Assembly (NCBI GenBank): GCA_964608915.1
Contig: CAZSQA010000008.1
Coordinates: forward strand, 124,001-188,000
Direction of reading: 5' to 3'
DNA length: 64,000 nucleotides
Origin: QWQI01 sp964608915
GTDB taxonomy: Bacteria > Planctomycetota > Planctomycetia > Isosphaerales > Isosphaeraceae
Part shown: piece after piece, positions 43,283-52,387 of the stretch
How the letters are laid out: every line of letters begins with the position of its first letter
Numbering within the stretch: the stretch's first letter is position 1
Translations under genes and position numbers: made by a program
Notes under the pieces: model-generated
The model's database searches: none
Told to the model about the DNA's origin: nothing
The model's input: the letters and a program-made list of their open reading frames with translations, nothing else

Positions 43283-44587
43283 GTGACAGGCTCTCTGGTC
43301 GGCGATCTCGGACTCAGCGGTGAGATCTGGATGATCCTGTCGCTGCTGTCGTTGATGACTCTGTTCTTCAAGTTCAGTCGTGTTTTCAGCCTGCGCAACC
43401 TTGACCTTTTCCTGCTGTTCGCCCTGGCCCCTGGAATCATGATTCTGGTGGCCAATTCCGACCAGTCTTCGAACTCGTTCGTCCCCTATTGCCTCCTGAT
43501 GGGCGGTTCACTGCTCTGGCTGATCAGGTGCCTGGCCGATATCGGTCTTGGCCGTCGGCCGCTGCTTGAGCCGAATCTCAATCCGGCGGGGCTTTCGTGT
43601 CTGGGGATCGGAGTCCTGTTCCTGCTTACGGTCGAAACCGTCAGCCTGCCTGTCGGTGCGGGTGTCGACCGTAATCCGGCCGAAAGCGGCCTGAAACCTT
43701 CCGAAAAGCAGACTCAGGAAGCTTCCAGGAACTTGGCCGTCAAGCCTCTGGACGACGTCGGCAAAGCCGTGATCGAAGCGACCCCCCTGCCTTCTCAGCT
43801 CAAATCCAATTCCACGACCGTGATCTTGTCCAGGATCCTCGCGACGGTCAGCCATATCTCGATCGTGACGTGTCTGATCCTGATCGGATGGCGTCATTTC
43901 CTCAGGCCCGTGACCGGCATTTCGGCCGCGGTCGCTTACGTGATTCTGCCCTATACGCGCATCGCTCTTGTCGACAGTGGACAAGCATTCCCGGCCGCAT
44001 TGATCACCGCGGCGATCGCATTGCACAAAATGCCCTGGATCACGGGCCTGCTGATCGGTCTGGCTGCGGGATGGATGCCCGCGTGTCTGGGAATCCTTCC
44101 GGTTTGGGTCGGATATTACAAGGGCAGAAAACGCTGGCGCTTCGTGCTCGCTTCTTTGACTCTCGTGCTTGTCTCGGCTCTGATCGGCATGGACATACCC
44201 GACTTCGCGACGTGGGCACGCTCGCTGGGGGCGCGCAGTCTCACGGAGACCGGGCTCCTTTTCGACAGGGAAACGCCAGTGAGTTCGAGTCTCTGGAACG
44301 GCGTCGATCCCAGTTATCGTCTACCGATCGTCGTCGCCTACGTACTGCTGGCTTTCGGGGCCATGATCTGGCCGCTCGAAAAACATCTCGGCGAATTGAT
44401 CTCGATCACTTCGGCCATGTTGATCGCCAGTCAGTTCTGGTATCTCGAAAAAGGCGGCACACTGATCCTGCTCTATCAGCCGTTGCTTCTGATGATGATG
44501 TTCCGCCCTAACCTGCAGCCGAAGCAATTGGCCTGGCGTGCCCAGTTCATGAGAAAGAAGTCGGCTTCGAAAGAACGTACCTCATGA
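43283..44587 (+). CDS. Multi-spanning membrane protein of unknown family
   Basis: A 434-residue inner-membrane protein that I do not recognise. About ten hydrophobic segments are visible: near residues 15-30, 42-58, 68-85, 105-120, 190-207, 215-230, 240-275, 290-305, 345-365 and 375-415. A hydrophilic loop (about 125-180, rich in Glu, Ser and Lys) lies between helices four and five. The pattern (long hydrophobic halves, PYTRIALVDSGQAFPAALI, and FDRETPVSSSLWNGVDPSYR) looks like planctomycete-specific membrane proteins distantly resembling the polyprenyl-linked glycosyltransferase class, without a clear catalytic motif. Start GTG at 43283 with AAAGG upstream. It lies between rnc and the promoter of plsX. 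Confidence 0.7.
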   Translation: MTGSLVGDLGLSGEIWMILSLLSLMTLFFKFSRVFSLRNLDLFLLFALAPGIMILVANSDQSSNSFVPYCLLMGGSLLWLIRCLADIGLGRRPLLEPNLNPAGLSCLGIGVLFLLTVETVSLPVGAGVDRNPAESGLKPSEKQTQEASRNLAVKPLDDVGKAVIEATPLPSQLKSNSTTVILSRILATVSHISIVTCLILIGWRHFLRPVTGISAAVAYVILPYTRIALVDSGQAFPAALITAAIALHKMPWITGLLIGLAAGWMPACLGILPVWVGYYKGRKRWRFVLASLTLVLVSALIGMDIPDFATWARSLGARSLTETGLLFDRETPVSSSLWNGVDPSYRLPIVVAYVLLAFGAMIWPLEKHLGELISITSAMLIASQFWYLEKGGTLILLYQPLLLMMMFRPNLQPKQLAWRAQFMRKKSASKERTS

Positions 44588-44700
44588 AAACATGACATCG
44601 TGGGGCTCGGCGGAAGTGACTTTCCTTTCGATACGGGGCCTCGGCGAAGGATGGACGACGGAAATCGAGTTGGCCTTCGGGCCGATCGTATCCGCGATCA

Positions 44701-44730
44701 TTGACACGCTTCCTCTACGTTTCCTAGGAT
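44701..44730 (+). promoter_or_regulatory. Promoter of the plsX-fabD-fabG cluster
   Basis: A perfect TTGACA (44701-44706), an 18-bp spacer and TAGGAT (44725-44730). It lies about 80 bp upstream of plsX. The same -10 hexamer TAGGAT appears in the tRNA-Glu promoter at 50847-50852. Confidence 0.7.
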
Positions 44731-44811
44731 GATTCACAACAGGCACCTATTCCGCAAGGGTTTCGCGGTTCCGCAAGCGGACTCGCATCGACCATCGAGA
44801 GCAACTCCATC

Positions 44812-45855
44812 ATGAGAATCGCGCTGGACGCCATGGGTGGCGATTTCGCACCCGGACCGATTGTGTCGGGAGCGGTTCAGGCCGTCGCTGACATGCCGGA
44901 ACTGGTCGTCTTTCTCGTCGGGCAGGAAGACCGCATTCAGGAAGAACTCAACGCTCTGGCGGATTCCGGAATGTCCATGCACCGGGACCGACTGACCATC
45001 GTTCATGCCGCCGACGTCGTCGGCATGGACGACAAGCCGGTCGAAGCGCTCAGGTCAAAGCGTGACAATTCGATCTCAAAGTGCTGGGGACTTCTCGCCG
45101 CAGGTCAGGTCGAAGCCGTCGTTTCCGCAGGGAATACCGGCGCGATGGTCGCTTCCGGCCTGTTCAATGCCAAGATGTTCATTCCGGGTGTGCGTCGGCC
45201 AGGTATCGCCGCGATTTTTCCGTCCAACGCCGGCCCCGTCGTGCTGGTCGACGTCGGCGCGAATATGGCGCCCAAGCCCGAAGACCTCTACCAATACGGG
45301 CTGATGGGTTCGGTTTACGCCCGCAAGATTCTGGGCGTGACCGATCCCAGGATCGGCCTTCTGAACGTCGGATCCGAGGACGACAAAGGCAACGACCTGG
45401 TTCGAGCGACACGCGAATTGTTCCTGAACGGGCCGCACGCCGGCATGTTCTACGGCAATGTCGAAGGCCGGGATGTCTACGAAGGCCATGCCAGGGTAAT
45501 CGTCTGTGAAGGCTTCACAGGCAACATTCTGCTCAAAGGTGGCGAAGGCGCGGTCGAGTTTCTGTTTTCGGCACTCAAAGAATCTATGGCCCGGCTGATG
45601 GTCGAACTGCCGCCGGAATCTGCCGCCAAGGTGGCACAGGGGCTGGGCGAACTCAAACGGCGCTACGAGTACCGCGAATTCGGCGGTGCCCCGCTGCTCG
45701 GCATCAGGGGCGCCTGTATCATCTGTCACGGCAGCTCGGACGATCGAGCCATCAGGAACGCGCTGCGGGTCGCCGTGAATTTCGGGCAATCCGGCCTGAA
45801 CGATGAAATTCTCCAGATCTTGTCCCACTCGACCCCCCGCACCGAAAAACCGTGA
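44812..45855 (+). CDS. plsX: Phosphate acyltransferase PlsX
   Basis: Converts acyl-ACP to acyl-phosphate, which starts phospholipid synthesis; peripheral membrane enzyme. At 347 residues it is of usual length. It begins with MRIALDAMGGDFAPGPIVSG, has the VSAGNTGAMVASGLF motif and the C-terminal YREFGGAPLLGIRGACIICHG and SSDDRAIRNAL signature. ATG 44812 is clear. It leads the fatty acid gene cluster and has a strong promoter upstream; the usual neighbour rpmF is absent here. Confidence 0.97.
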   Translation: MRIALDAMGGDFAPGPIVSGAVQAVADMPELVVFLVGQEDRIQEELNALADSGMSMHRDRLTIVHAADVVGMDDKPVEALRSKRDNSISKCWGLLAAGQVEAVVSAGNTGAMVASGLFNAKMFIPGVRRPGIAAIFPSNAGPVVLVDVGANMAPKPEDLYQYGLMGSVYARKILGVTDPRIGLLNVGSEDDKGNDLVRATRELFLNGPHAGMFYGNVEGRDVYEGHARVIVCEGFTGNILLKGGEGAVEFLFSALKESMARLMVELPPESAAKVAQGLGELKRRYEYREFGGAPLLGIRGACIICHGSSDDRAIRNALRVAVNFGQSGLNDEILQILSHSTPRTEKP

Positions 45856-45986
45856 TTCGTGGCGCTCCTGATCTCCCATGAAATCGGGGCCGAAACTGCG
45901 ACGAATCAAGATGTGACCGTACGCATGTGGGAATCGTCCTTTCGAAACGCTGAATCGCCGCAACACGAACGAGGCTCATCGATCCG

Positions 45987-46916
45987 ATGTCCGGACCTTC
46001 CGAAACGAAAAAAGTGGCCTTTCTCTTTCCTGGCCAGGGCGCTCAGTTCGTCGGCATGTGCAAGGAGCTTCATGCGGAATTCCCGGCCGTGCGCGACCTA
46101 TTCGAGCGGGCCGAAGCCGTGCTGGGTTTCGACCTGAAGTCGATCTGCTTCGACGGACCGGCCGAGACGCTCGAAGCGACGGATATCAGCCAACCGGCGA
46201 TTTTCGTGGCGAGTCTCGCCGCACTGGAAAGTTTGAAAGCGACACGGCCTGAGCTGGTCGAATCGGCCGCAGGTGCGGCAGGTTTGAGTCTGGGCGAATA
46301 TACGGCTCTGGTTTTCGCAGGCGCGATCGATTTCGAGACGGCCCTGAGAGTCGTTCGTAAGCGTGGCCAGGTGATGCAGGCTGCCGCCCTGGCGACGCCC
46401 AGTGGGATGTCGAGCGTTCTGGGGCTAGACGCAACGAAGGTGGATTCCGTTCTGGCCGGCCTGGCTCCAATCGGCCGGCTCTGGAAAGCGAACATGCTGG
46501 GCCCCGGGAATATCGTTGTTTCAGGTGAGAAGCCGGCTCTGGCGGTCCTGGAAGCCCCTGCCCTCGAGGCCGGCGCGATGAAGGTGATTCCTCTCGCTGT
46601 GGCGGGTGCGTTCCATAGTCCGCTGATGAAGCCCGCGGACGACCGGCTTGCGGAAGTTCTTGCTGTTGCCACGATCTGTTCGCCGCGGATTCCGGTCTAT
46701 GCCAATGTCGACGCGACCGTGCATTCCTCGCCCGATGGAATCCGCCAGCGACTCGTCGATCAGGTGACCGGCAGCGTTCTGTGGGAAGGCTGCGTGCGGA
46801 AAATGCTGGCCGACGGGTTCGACAGCTACTACGAAATCGGCCCTGGGCGGGTACTCACCGGGTTGATGAAGCGAATCGACAGGAAAACGCCTTGCGAAGC
46901 CATCCCGGCCCGATAA
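45987..46916 (+). CDS. fabD: Malonyl-CoA:ACP transacylase
   Basis: Transfers malonyl groups from CoA to acyl carrier protein for fatty acid synthesis; cytoplasmic. At 309 residues it has the FLFPGQGAQFVGM start, catalytic Ser101 in GLSLGEY, and the catalytic-histidine segment AGAFHSPLM. The ferredoxin-like small domain is present. ATG 45987 is clear. It lies 131 bp after plsX and 57 bp before fabG, so probably in the same transcription unit. Confidence 0.97.
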   Translation: MSGPSETKKVAFLFPGQGAQFVGMCKELHAEFPAVRDLFERAEAVLGFDLKSICFDGPAETLEATDISQPAIFVASLAALESLKATRPELVESAAGAAGLSLGEYTALVFAGAIDFETALRVVRKRGQVMQAAALATPSGMSSVLGLDATKVDSVLAGLAPIGRLWKANMLGPGNIVVSGEKPALAVLEAPALEAGAMKVIPLAVAGAFHSPLMKPADDRLAEVLAVATICSPRIPVYANVDATVHSSPDGIRQRLVDQVTGSVLWEGCVRKMLADGFDSYYEIGPGRVLTGLMKRIDRKTPCEAIPAR

Positions 46917-46973
46917 GGCCGATTGGCGGACAGTCGGGTTCGATAAACGACCAGAGAAAACGAAGGAAAGACG

Positions 46974-47753
46974 ATGGCGAAGGAAACGATCGGCTATAAA
47001 CCTACGAAAGTGGACCTTTCCGGCCAGGTGGCTGTGGTCACGGGTGCTTCGCGAGGCATCGGCAGAGCGATCGCGATGCATCTGGCTTCGTGTGGCGCTT
47101 CGGTCGGCTGCGTGGCGACGAACAAGGAAAAGCTCGAAGCCGGAACGGTGGCTGAAATTCGGGCGGCTGGCGGCACTGCGGAGGCTTTCGGGGGCGATCT
47201 TTCGAAGGTTGAGGAGGTCAATCGCATCATCGGCGAAGCGGAGCAGGCTTTCGGCAAGATTCATATTCTGGTGAACAATGCGGGAATCACGCGCGACGAC
47301 ATCGGATTCGCGATGGAAGACGACAAGTGGCATGACGTGATTCAGACGAATCTCAACGGCGTATTCTATTGCTGCCGTGCGGCGGCCCGGATCATGATGC
47401 GGCAGCGTTACGGCCGTATCGTGAACATCGCGAGCGTGTCCGGCATCATGGGCAATTTCGGCCAGGCGAATTATTCGGCGGCGAAGGCCGGCGTGATCGC
47501 GCTGACGCGTGTTTTCGCGAAGGAACTGGCTGGGCGTAACGTGACGACCAACGCTGTCGCGCCGGGCTTCATCGAAACGGACATGACGGCCGTTCTGAAG
47601 GACGACATCAAGGAAAAGGCCATGATGCTGATTCCATTGAAGCGATTCGGAAAGCCGGAAGAGATTGCGGACGCGGTCGCCTGGGTGGCTTCGCCCGGAT
47701 CGAGCTATTTGAACGGTCAGGTGATCGCCGTGGACGGCGGCATGTCTTACTGA
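46974..47753 (+). CDS. fabG: 3-oxoacyl-ACP reductase
   Basis: Reduces 3-oxoacyl-ACP to 3-hydroxyacyl-ACP with NADPH; cytoplasmic short-chain dehydrogenase. At 259 residues it has the cofactor motif TGASRGIG (23-30), the NNAG motif at 101-104 and the catalytic Ser154, Tyr167 and Lys171 in the VSGIMGNFGQANYSAAKAG region. ATG 46974 is correct for the family; the short N-terminal extension (MAKETIGYKPTKVDL) is slightly longer than in E. coli. It lies in the plsX-fabD-fabG cluster. A weak inverted repeat follows at 47761-47795. Confidence 0.96.
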   Translation: MAKETIGYKPTKVDLSGQVAVVTGASRGIGRAIAMHLASCGASVGCVATNKEKLEAGTVAEIRAAGGTAEAFGGDLSKVEEVNRIIGEAEQAFGKIHILVNNAGITRDDIGFAMEDDKWHDVIQTNLNGVFYCCRAAARIMMRQRYGRIVNIASVSGIMGNFGQANYSAAKAGVIALTRVFAKELAGRNVTTNAVAPGFIETDMTAVLKDDIKEKAMMLIPLKRFGKPEEIADAVAWVASPGSSYLNGQVIAVDGGMSY

Positions 47754-47800
47754 CCGAACGCAAGACGCACCGGAACGTGTTTTCGGCGCGTCTTGTAGTA

Positions 47801-47829
47801 TGGACATTTTGCCTGAAGACTGATATTTT
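47801..47829 (+). promoter_or_regulatory. Candidate promoter of acpP-fabF
   Basis: TGGACA (47801-47806), a 17-bp spacer and TATTTT (47824-47829). It lies about 145 bp before acpP, in the 220-bp gap after fabG. A separate promoter would fit the high expression of acyl carrier protein. Confidence 0.45.
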
Positions 47830-47973
47830 GTCCGAACCCTGGTGGCCAGCGAGCCCGTGAAAACCGTCATCGCTCTCGCGAATTGCCGTCTCGATCGAAC
47901 AGGAAATCGCGGCGAGGCCTGAAGCTGCCATCGCAGAAATCACGACCGGATCCGACTCAAGAGGAGTTTCACA

Positions 47974-48222
47974 GTGGCGAACGTCGAACAAATCACGGCT
48001 CGAGTGAAAGAGATCGTGAGCGAGCAGATGAACGTGGCGAAGGATCAGATCACGCTCGAGGCTTCTTTCACCACCGATCTTGGTGCGGATTCCCTCGACC
48101 AGGTTGAGTTGGTCATGGAACTCGAGGAAGAGTTCGGCATCACGATCCCCGATGACGCGGCCGAAAAGATCACGACCGTCGGCCAGGCGATCGACTACAT
48201 CGTCGAACATCAAAGTGCCTGA
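47974..48222 (+). CDS. acpP: Acyl carrier protein
   Basis: Carries growing acyl chains on a 4'-phosphopantetheine arm; cytoplasmic. At 82 residues it is a typical AcpP: the attachment Ser40 lies in GADSLDQVELVMELEEEFG. Acidic throughout. The GTG start at 47974 is supported by GAGGAG about eight bases upstream. fabF follows after only 3 bp, so the two are translationally linked. Confidence 0.98.
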   Translation: MANVEQITARVKEIVSEQMNVAKDQITLEASFTTDLGADSLDQVELVMELEEEFGITIPDDAAEKITTVGQAIDYIVEHQSA

Positions 48223-48225
48223 AAA

Positions 48226-49467
48226 ATGAGCCGAAGAGTCGTCATTACGGGTGTCGGCGTCATCACGGGCCTGGGGCACGACGTCGACTCCTTCTGGTCG
48301 GGTCTGAACGAAGGCAGAAGTGGCGTCGGTCCGGTCGATCTGATCGACGTCACCGAATTCAAGGTGCGATTCGCCGGACAGGTCCGGGATTTCCACCCCG
48401 ATCAATTGTTCGGGCCCAAAGAATCCAGGCACCTGGACCGGTTCGTCCAGTTCGCGCTGGCGGCAGGTGATCAGGCCGTGAAGGATTCAGGCATCGATTT
48501 CTCCTCCCTGCCCTCGCATCGCTGCGGGGTCATTCTGGGATCGGGTATCGGTGGTCTGAACGAATTCGAGGCCCAGCACAAAACCTTCATCGAGCGTGGT
48601 CCGTCGCGCATCAGTCCGTTCACCATACCGAAATTGATGGTCAATGCCGGCAGCGGCCACTTGTCCATCCGTTATGGCCTGACTGGTCCGGTTTCGGCGA
48701 TCGCGACCGCCTGTGCGTCTGCTGCGAACGCGATCGGCGACGCCTATCGGTTGATCAAATCCGGCCTGACGGACGTCATGATCACTGGCGGAAGCGAAGC
48801 CGCGCTGACGAACATGGGCATGGGCGGGTTCGCCGCGATGCGGGCGTTGTCCACACGGAACGACGCCCCGGAAAAGGCCAGCCGGCCTTTCGACCGCGAC
48901 CGGGACGGTTTCGTTCTGTCCGAAGGCGCTGGCGTTCTGGTCCTTGAGGACGCCGAACTGGCCCTTAAGCGAAACGCACCGATCTATGCCGAAATTCTCG
49001 GATACGGCATGTCGGCCGACGGCACGCATATCACCGCGCCTGACGAACATGGCCGCGGCGCGGCCCGTGCCATGAGCTGTGCCTTGACGGATGCCCAATT
49101 GGCGCCTGAGGTCATCGATTACGTCAATGCCCACGGCACGAGCACGAGCCTGGGCGATCTCGCCGAAACACGGGCGATGAAGACGGTCTTTGGCGAACAT
49201 GCCCGCAAGCTGCAAATTTCGTCGACCAAGAGCCAGCTGGGCCACCTGCTGGGCGCTTCCGGCGGAGTCGAAGCGATCGTCTGTGCACTGGCGATGCGTC
49301 ATGACATGCTCCCGCCGACGATCAATCTCGAGAACCCTGATCCCGAGTGCGATCTTGATTTCATTCCCAACGTCGCCCGAAAGTCTCGAATCGGATTCGC
49401 CATGTCGAACAGTTTCGGCTTCGGCGGACATAACGCCAGCCTGATTTTCGGCCGATTTCAAGCCTGA
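48226..49467 (+). CDS. fabF: 3-oxoacyl-ACP synthase II
   Basis: Elongates acyl-ACP with malonyl-ACP, including the palmitoleate step; cytoplasmic thiolase-fold enzyme of 413 residues. The catalytic Cys163 lies in TACASAANAIG, and the two histidines are in NAHGTST and the KSQLGHLLGASGG segment, in agreement with the E. coli KAS II active site. The glycine-rich FGFGGHN motif closes the chain. ATG 48226 follows acpP by 3 bp. It ends the fatty acid cluster. Confidence 0.97.
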   Translation: MSRRVVITGVGVITGLGHDVDSFWSGLNEGRSGVGPVDLIDVTEFKVRFAGQVRDFHPDQLFGPKESRHLDRFVQFALAAGDQAVKDSGIDFSSLPSHRCGVILGSGIGGLNEFEAQHKTFIERGPSRISPFTIPKLMVNAGSGHLSIRYGLTGPVSAIATACASAANAIGDAYRLIKSGLTDVMITGGSEAALTNMGMGGFAAMRALSTRNDAPEKASRPFDRDRDGFVLSEGAGVLVLEDAELALKRNAPIYAEILGYGMSADGTHITAPDEHGRGAARAMSCALTDAQLAPEVIDYVNAHGTSTSLGDLAETRAMKTVFGEHARKLQISSTKSQLGHLLGASGGVEAIVCALAMRHDMLPPTINLENPDPECDLDFIPNVARKSRIGFAMSNSFGFGGHNASLIFGRFQA

Positions 49468-49551
49468 TACCGGAGCAGGACGCTCGGATGCCGCGTCAAA
49501 CCGGCTTGCCGATCGTCCTGCCATACTTTCCGGTTTTTCGGAATCACACCC

Positions 49552-50757
49552 ATGACGACACCCGCAATCGATATCCTCGGCTCAAGGGCCGATTCGACCG
49601 TTCTGACGCCACATGAGATCAAGCGATATTCGCGCCATTTGATCATGCCTGAGGTCGGAGTCGAAGGTCAGAAGCGTCTCAAAGCTTCAAAAGTCTTGTG
49701 CGTCGGTACTGGAGGACTGGGTAGTCCCCTTGCCTTCTATCTGGCGGCAGCCGGAATCGGCACCCTCGGCCTCGTCGATTTCGACACCGTAGACGAATCG
49801 AACCTGCAGCGGCAGATTCTGCATAGCACCAAAGACATTGGCCGGCCCAAGGTCGTCAGTGCGACGGAAAAGCTGACGGCCCTCAACCCGGATCTGAACG
49901 TCATTCAGATTACCGATCGGATCACTTCGGACAACGCCCTGCAGCTTTTCGCGGATTATGACGTCATCGTTGACGGTACGGACAATTTCGCGACTCGCTA
50001 CCTTGTGAACGATGCCTGCGTTCTGCTGGGCAAGCCGAATGTCTATGGGTCGATCTTCCGTTTCGATGGTCAGGCGACCGTTTTCTTCCCGCCTCATGGG
50101 CCGTGCTACCGGTGTCTCTATCCGGAGCCTCCGCCTGCCGAACTTGTCCCGAATTGTGCCGAGGGCGGCGTTCTGGGAATTCTCCCGGGGATCATCGGCG
50201 TGATTCAGGCGACCGAGACCGTGAAGATCATCCTCGGACGCGGCCGTACGCTCCAGGGCCGTCTGATGCTTTACGACGCTCTGGATATGTCGTTCCGGGA
50301 AATGAAGGTTCGGAAGAATCCGAAGTGCCCGATTTGCGGGCCGAACAAGACGATCACAGGTCTGATCGACTACGAAGCGTTCTGCTCCGGCGGGAACCTC
50401 GGAACGTCGTCTCATGCTTCAGCGGCCGAGGTTCCTCCAGTGCGTGAATTGGCTCCCAAAGAGCTGTCCGCCCGGCTTGGCCGGGGCGACTCGCTCGTCG
50501 TTCTTGACGTCCGTAATCCGGAAGAGATCGAAATCTGTCGACTCGAAGGTTCGACCGTTATCCCGCTGCCTGAATTGCCGCGTCGTCTCGGCGAACTCGA
50601 CAAGAGCCGCGAGATCGTCGTCCATTGCAAAAGCGGCAGGCGAAGTCTCAAAGCGATCGAGATTCTTCAGGAAGCCGGGTTCCGCGACCTGCATAACCTG
50701 ACGGGCGGAATACTCGCCTGGATTTCTGACGTCGATCCCTCTCTGCCCACTTACTGA
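49552..50757 (+). CDS. MoeZ-type adenylyltransferase/sulfurtransferase (ThiF-rhodanese)
   Basis: A 401-residue E1-like enzyme that adenylates and thiolates a ubiquitin-like sulfur carrier (MoaD/ThiS/CysO type), supplying sulfur for molybdopterin, thiamine or cysteine. The ThiF/MoeB domain has the nucleotide motif GTGGLGSPLAFYLAAAG and two zinc cysteine pairs (CYRCLYP and CPICG). A C-terminal rhodanese domain follows (about 290-401) with active Cys359 in VVHCKSGRRS. Fusion of the two domains is typical of MoeZ. The partner carrier and persulfide donor are not in the window. ATG 49552. Confidence 0.95.
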   Translation: MTTPAIDILGSRADSTVLTPHEIKRYSRHLIMPEVGVEGQKRLKASKVLCVGTGGLGSPLAFYLAAAGIGTLGLVDFDTVDESNLQRQILHSTKDIGRPKVVSATEKLTALNPDLNVIQITDRITSDNALQLFADYDVIVDGTDNFATRYLVNDACVLLGKPNVYGSIFRFDGQATVFFPPHGPCYRCLYPEPPPAELVPNCAEGGVLGILPGIIGVIQATETVKIILGRGRTLQGRLMLYDALDMSFREMKVRKNPKCPICGPNKTITGLIDYEAFCSGGNLGTSSHASAAEVPPVRELAPKELSARLGRGDSLVVLDVRNPEEIEICRLEGSTVIPLPELPRRLGELDKSREIVVHCKSGRRSLKAIEILQEAGFRDLHNLTGGILAWISDVDPSLPTY

Positions 50758-50765
50758 ATGCGGGC

Positions 50766-50779
50766 GTTTCACGTGAAAC
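50766..50779. other. parS-like ParB binding site (site 1)
   Basis: GTTTCACGTGAAAC, matching the universal parS core TGTTTCACGTGAAACA at all 14 central positions. The palindrome extends to 20 bp (50763-50782). It lies 8 bp after the MoeZ stop, in the gap before tRNA-Glu. It is the only one of four sites that is intergenic. Confidence 0.85.
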
Positions 50780-50823
50780 GCCGGGATTCGTGCGGAATCT
50801 TACCGATCCTGATCAGCCGGTGC

Positions 50824-50852
50824 TTGACATTCCGCGGTTCGAAATGTAGGAT
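50824..50852 (+). promoter_or_regulatory. Promoter of tRNA-Glu
   Basis: A perfect TTGACA (50824-50829), a 17-bp spacer and TAGGAT (50847-50852), 12 bases before the tRNA. Its hexamers are identical to those of the plsX promoter. Confidence 0.75.
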
Positions 50853-50864
50853 TGACTCATCGAC

Positions 50865-50937
50865 GGCCCCATCGTCTAGCGGTTCAGGACACCGCCCTTT
50901 CACGGCGGCAGCACGGGTTCGAATCCCGTTGGGGTCA
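50865..50937 (+). tRNA. tRNA-Glu (UUC anticodon)
   Basis: A 73-base cloverleaf. The acceptor stem GGCCCCA pairs with TGGGGTC (one G-T), the anticodon stem CCGCC/GGCGG closes a loop CTTTCAC with anticodon TTC, and the T arm ACGGG-TTCGAAT-CCCGT is intact. The discriminator is A, and no CCA is encoded. An rRNA operon is not adjacent. It has its own promoter and terminator. Confidence 0.97.
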
Positions 50938-50944
50938 TTGAATG

Positions 50945-50972
50945 AACGCTCACCTGAAGGTGAGCGTTTTTT
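50945..50972 (+). terminator. Rho-independent terminator of tRNA-Glu
   Basis: A stem AACGCTCACC / GGTGAGCGTT with the loop TGAA, followed by a run of six T. It starts eight bases after the tRNA. Confidence 0.93.
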
Positions 50973-51011
50973 GTTTGCATTTCCGCTTTCGAATCGGACA
51001 GAGATTTCGAA

Positions 51012-52295
51012 TCATGGGTTCTCGGTCGATTGACCTTCCTGATCGGTTTCCGGCTCGAATGCATCGATGACCACGGCGAGCGTCATATCGCTCAGTACGT
51101 TCGTCATGGCGCGGCAGCGAGACAGGATCCAGTCCACCGAAAGCAGTAGCGGAACGATCTCCTGTGGCAGACCGACGGTCGCCAGCACGATCGTCAGGCT
51201 GATCAGTCCGGCATCCGGAACGCCGCCGATGCCGATTCCGGCGATCACGCAGCTCAAAGCCGCCACGCCCTGTTGGCCGAGGCTCAGCGTGATCCCTTCG
51301 TACTGAGCGACGAACAGCACGGCCATCGCTTCGTAGAGCAATATCCCGTCGTTGTTCAGGTTCGTGCCGACACAGGTCGCGAGTCGCGCTGATGCCGCGG
51401 AGACGCCCAGTTTTCTCTCCAGAGCGATCAGCGTATCGCGCATCGTCGCGAGACTGCTGGACGTTCCGGCGGCCACGCTCAAAGGATGTCGAGCCGCTGC
51501 CCAGAACTGACTGAGCGAGTAGCCCGATACGAAATGGATCCACGACTGGTAAACGATCAGAATCTGCAGTGCAAGGCCCAGGATGATGATGGTCAGATAC
51601 GGGCCGAGGATCGCCAGTCTGGCGATTCCTCCTTCACCGACGGCTTTCGCTACGACACTGAAAACAGCGATCGGAACCAGTTTCACGACCCAGGACATGA
51701 TCTGCTGGACGACTTCGAAGCCAGTGGCGACGGCGTTTTCGATCCCACGAAACTGATCGCGGCCCTGTTCGATCTGCAGATGGCGAACTTTTCTGAGAGC
51801 CGCGCCGGTCACGACGGCCAGAATGACGATGGAGATGACCTGGTTTTCCAGGAACGGTTGAATGAAGTTTTGAGGGACGAAATGCAGCATGTCGCGAATG
51901 GGGTCGATCGTGCGGGCCGTGGCGGTTTCGGGGGCGTTCGCCAGAGCGTGAGCTTCCGGAGATTTCCAGCCTTCGCCGGGTCGAAAGGCGTTCGCAAGGA
52001 AAAGGCCGATCGCGATGGCAATCGTGGCATTGCACATTGCGATGGCCAGCATCCTGCGGCCCTGCTTCCACGACATCGGCGACATGAGGAACGCGTCGAG
52101 GATTGCGAACAGGATCAACGGCCCGGCGAGAGCCTTGATCATGCCGATCACGGTCGTGCCGATCAGGCCAAGTACTTTCGCACCCGGACCGATGATCGAA
52201 CCTGCCAGGACTCCACAGATCATCGCGGCGATGATCAGGCCGATCGACCTCAATTCCGGCGAAAGCGAGCGAGCGGTCCGACTTTCCTGGTGCAT
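51012..52295 (-). CDS. Dicarboxylate/amino acid:cation symporter (DAACS/GltP type)
   Basis: A 427-residue inner-membrane carrier for glutamate, aspartate or C4-dicarboxylates driven by Na+ or H+. The fold is recognisable from the first helices (GLIIAAMICGVLAGSIIG), the serine-rich re-entrant loop (SVAAGTSSSLATM), and the second loop region with IAGIGIGGVPDAGLISL. The VGTNLNNDG motif (helix 7, NMDGT-like) and the helix-8 WILSRCRAMTNVLSDM segment (usual DRxRTxxNVxGD) are present with some changes, so the ligand may differ from glutamate. ATG 52295 has AGGA upstream. The proximity to tRNA-Glu is probably coincidental. Confidence 0.88.
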   Translation of the reverse strand: MHQESRTARSLSPELRSIGLIIAAMICGVLAGSIIGPGAKVLGLIGTTVIGMIKALAGPLILFAILDAFLMSPMSWKQGRRMLAIAMCNATIAIAIGLFLANAFRPGEGWKSPEAHALANAPETATARTIDPIRDMLHFVPQNFIQPFLENQVISIVILAVVTGAALRKVRHLQIEQGRDQFRGIENAVATGFEVVQQIMSWVVKLVPIAVFSVVAKAVGEGGIARLAILGPYLTIIILGLALQILIVYQSWIHFVSGYSLSQFWAAARHPLSVAAGTSSSLATMRDTLIALERKLGVSAASARLATCVGTNLNNDGILLYEAMAVLFVAQYEGITLSLGQQGVAALSCVIAGIGIGGVPDAGLISLTIVLATVGLPQEIVPLLLSVDWILSRCRAMTNVLSDMTLAVVIDAFEPETDQEGQSTENP

Positions 52296-52387
52296 GGATC
52301 AGTCCTGAATCGAATCCGCGTTTTTCGTTTTCGTCGGCATTCGCAGCCGGCATGTCGGTGGCGATCGGCAGTCGATCGACTTTCACG

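Noticed and set aside
47761..47795. Inverted repeat CAAGACGC / GCGTCTTG between fabG and acpP as a terminator
   Set aside because: The loop is 19 bases and no T-run follows. It may be a weak structure, but it does not support a terminator call.
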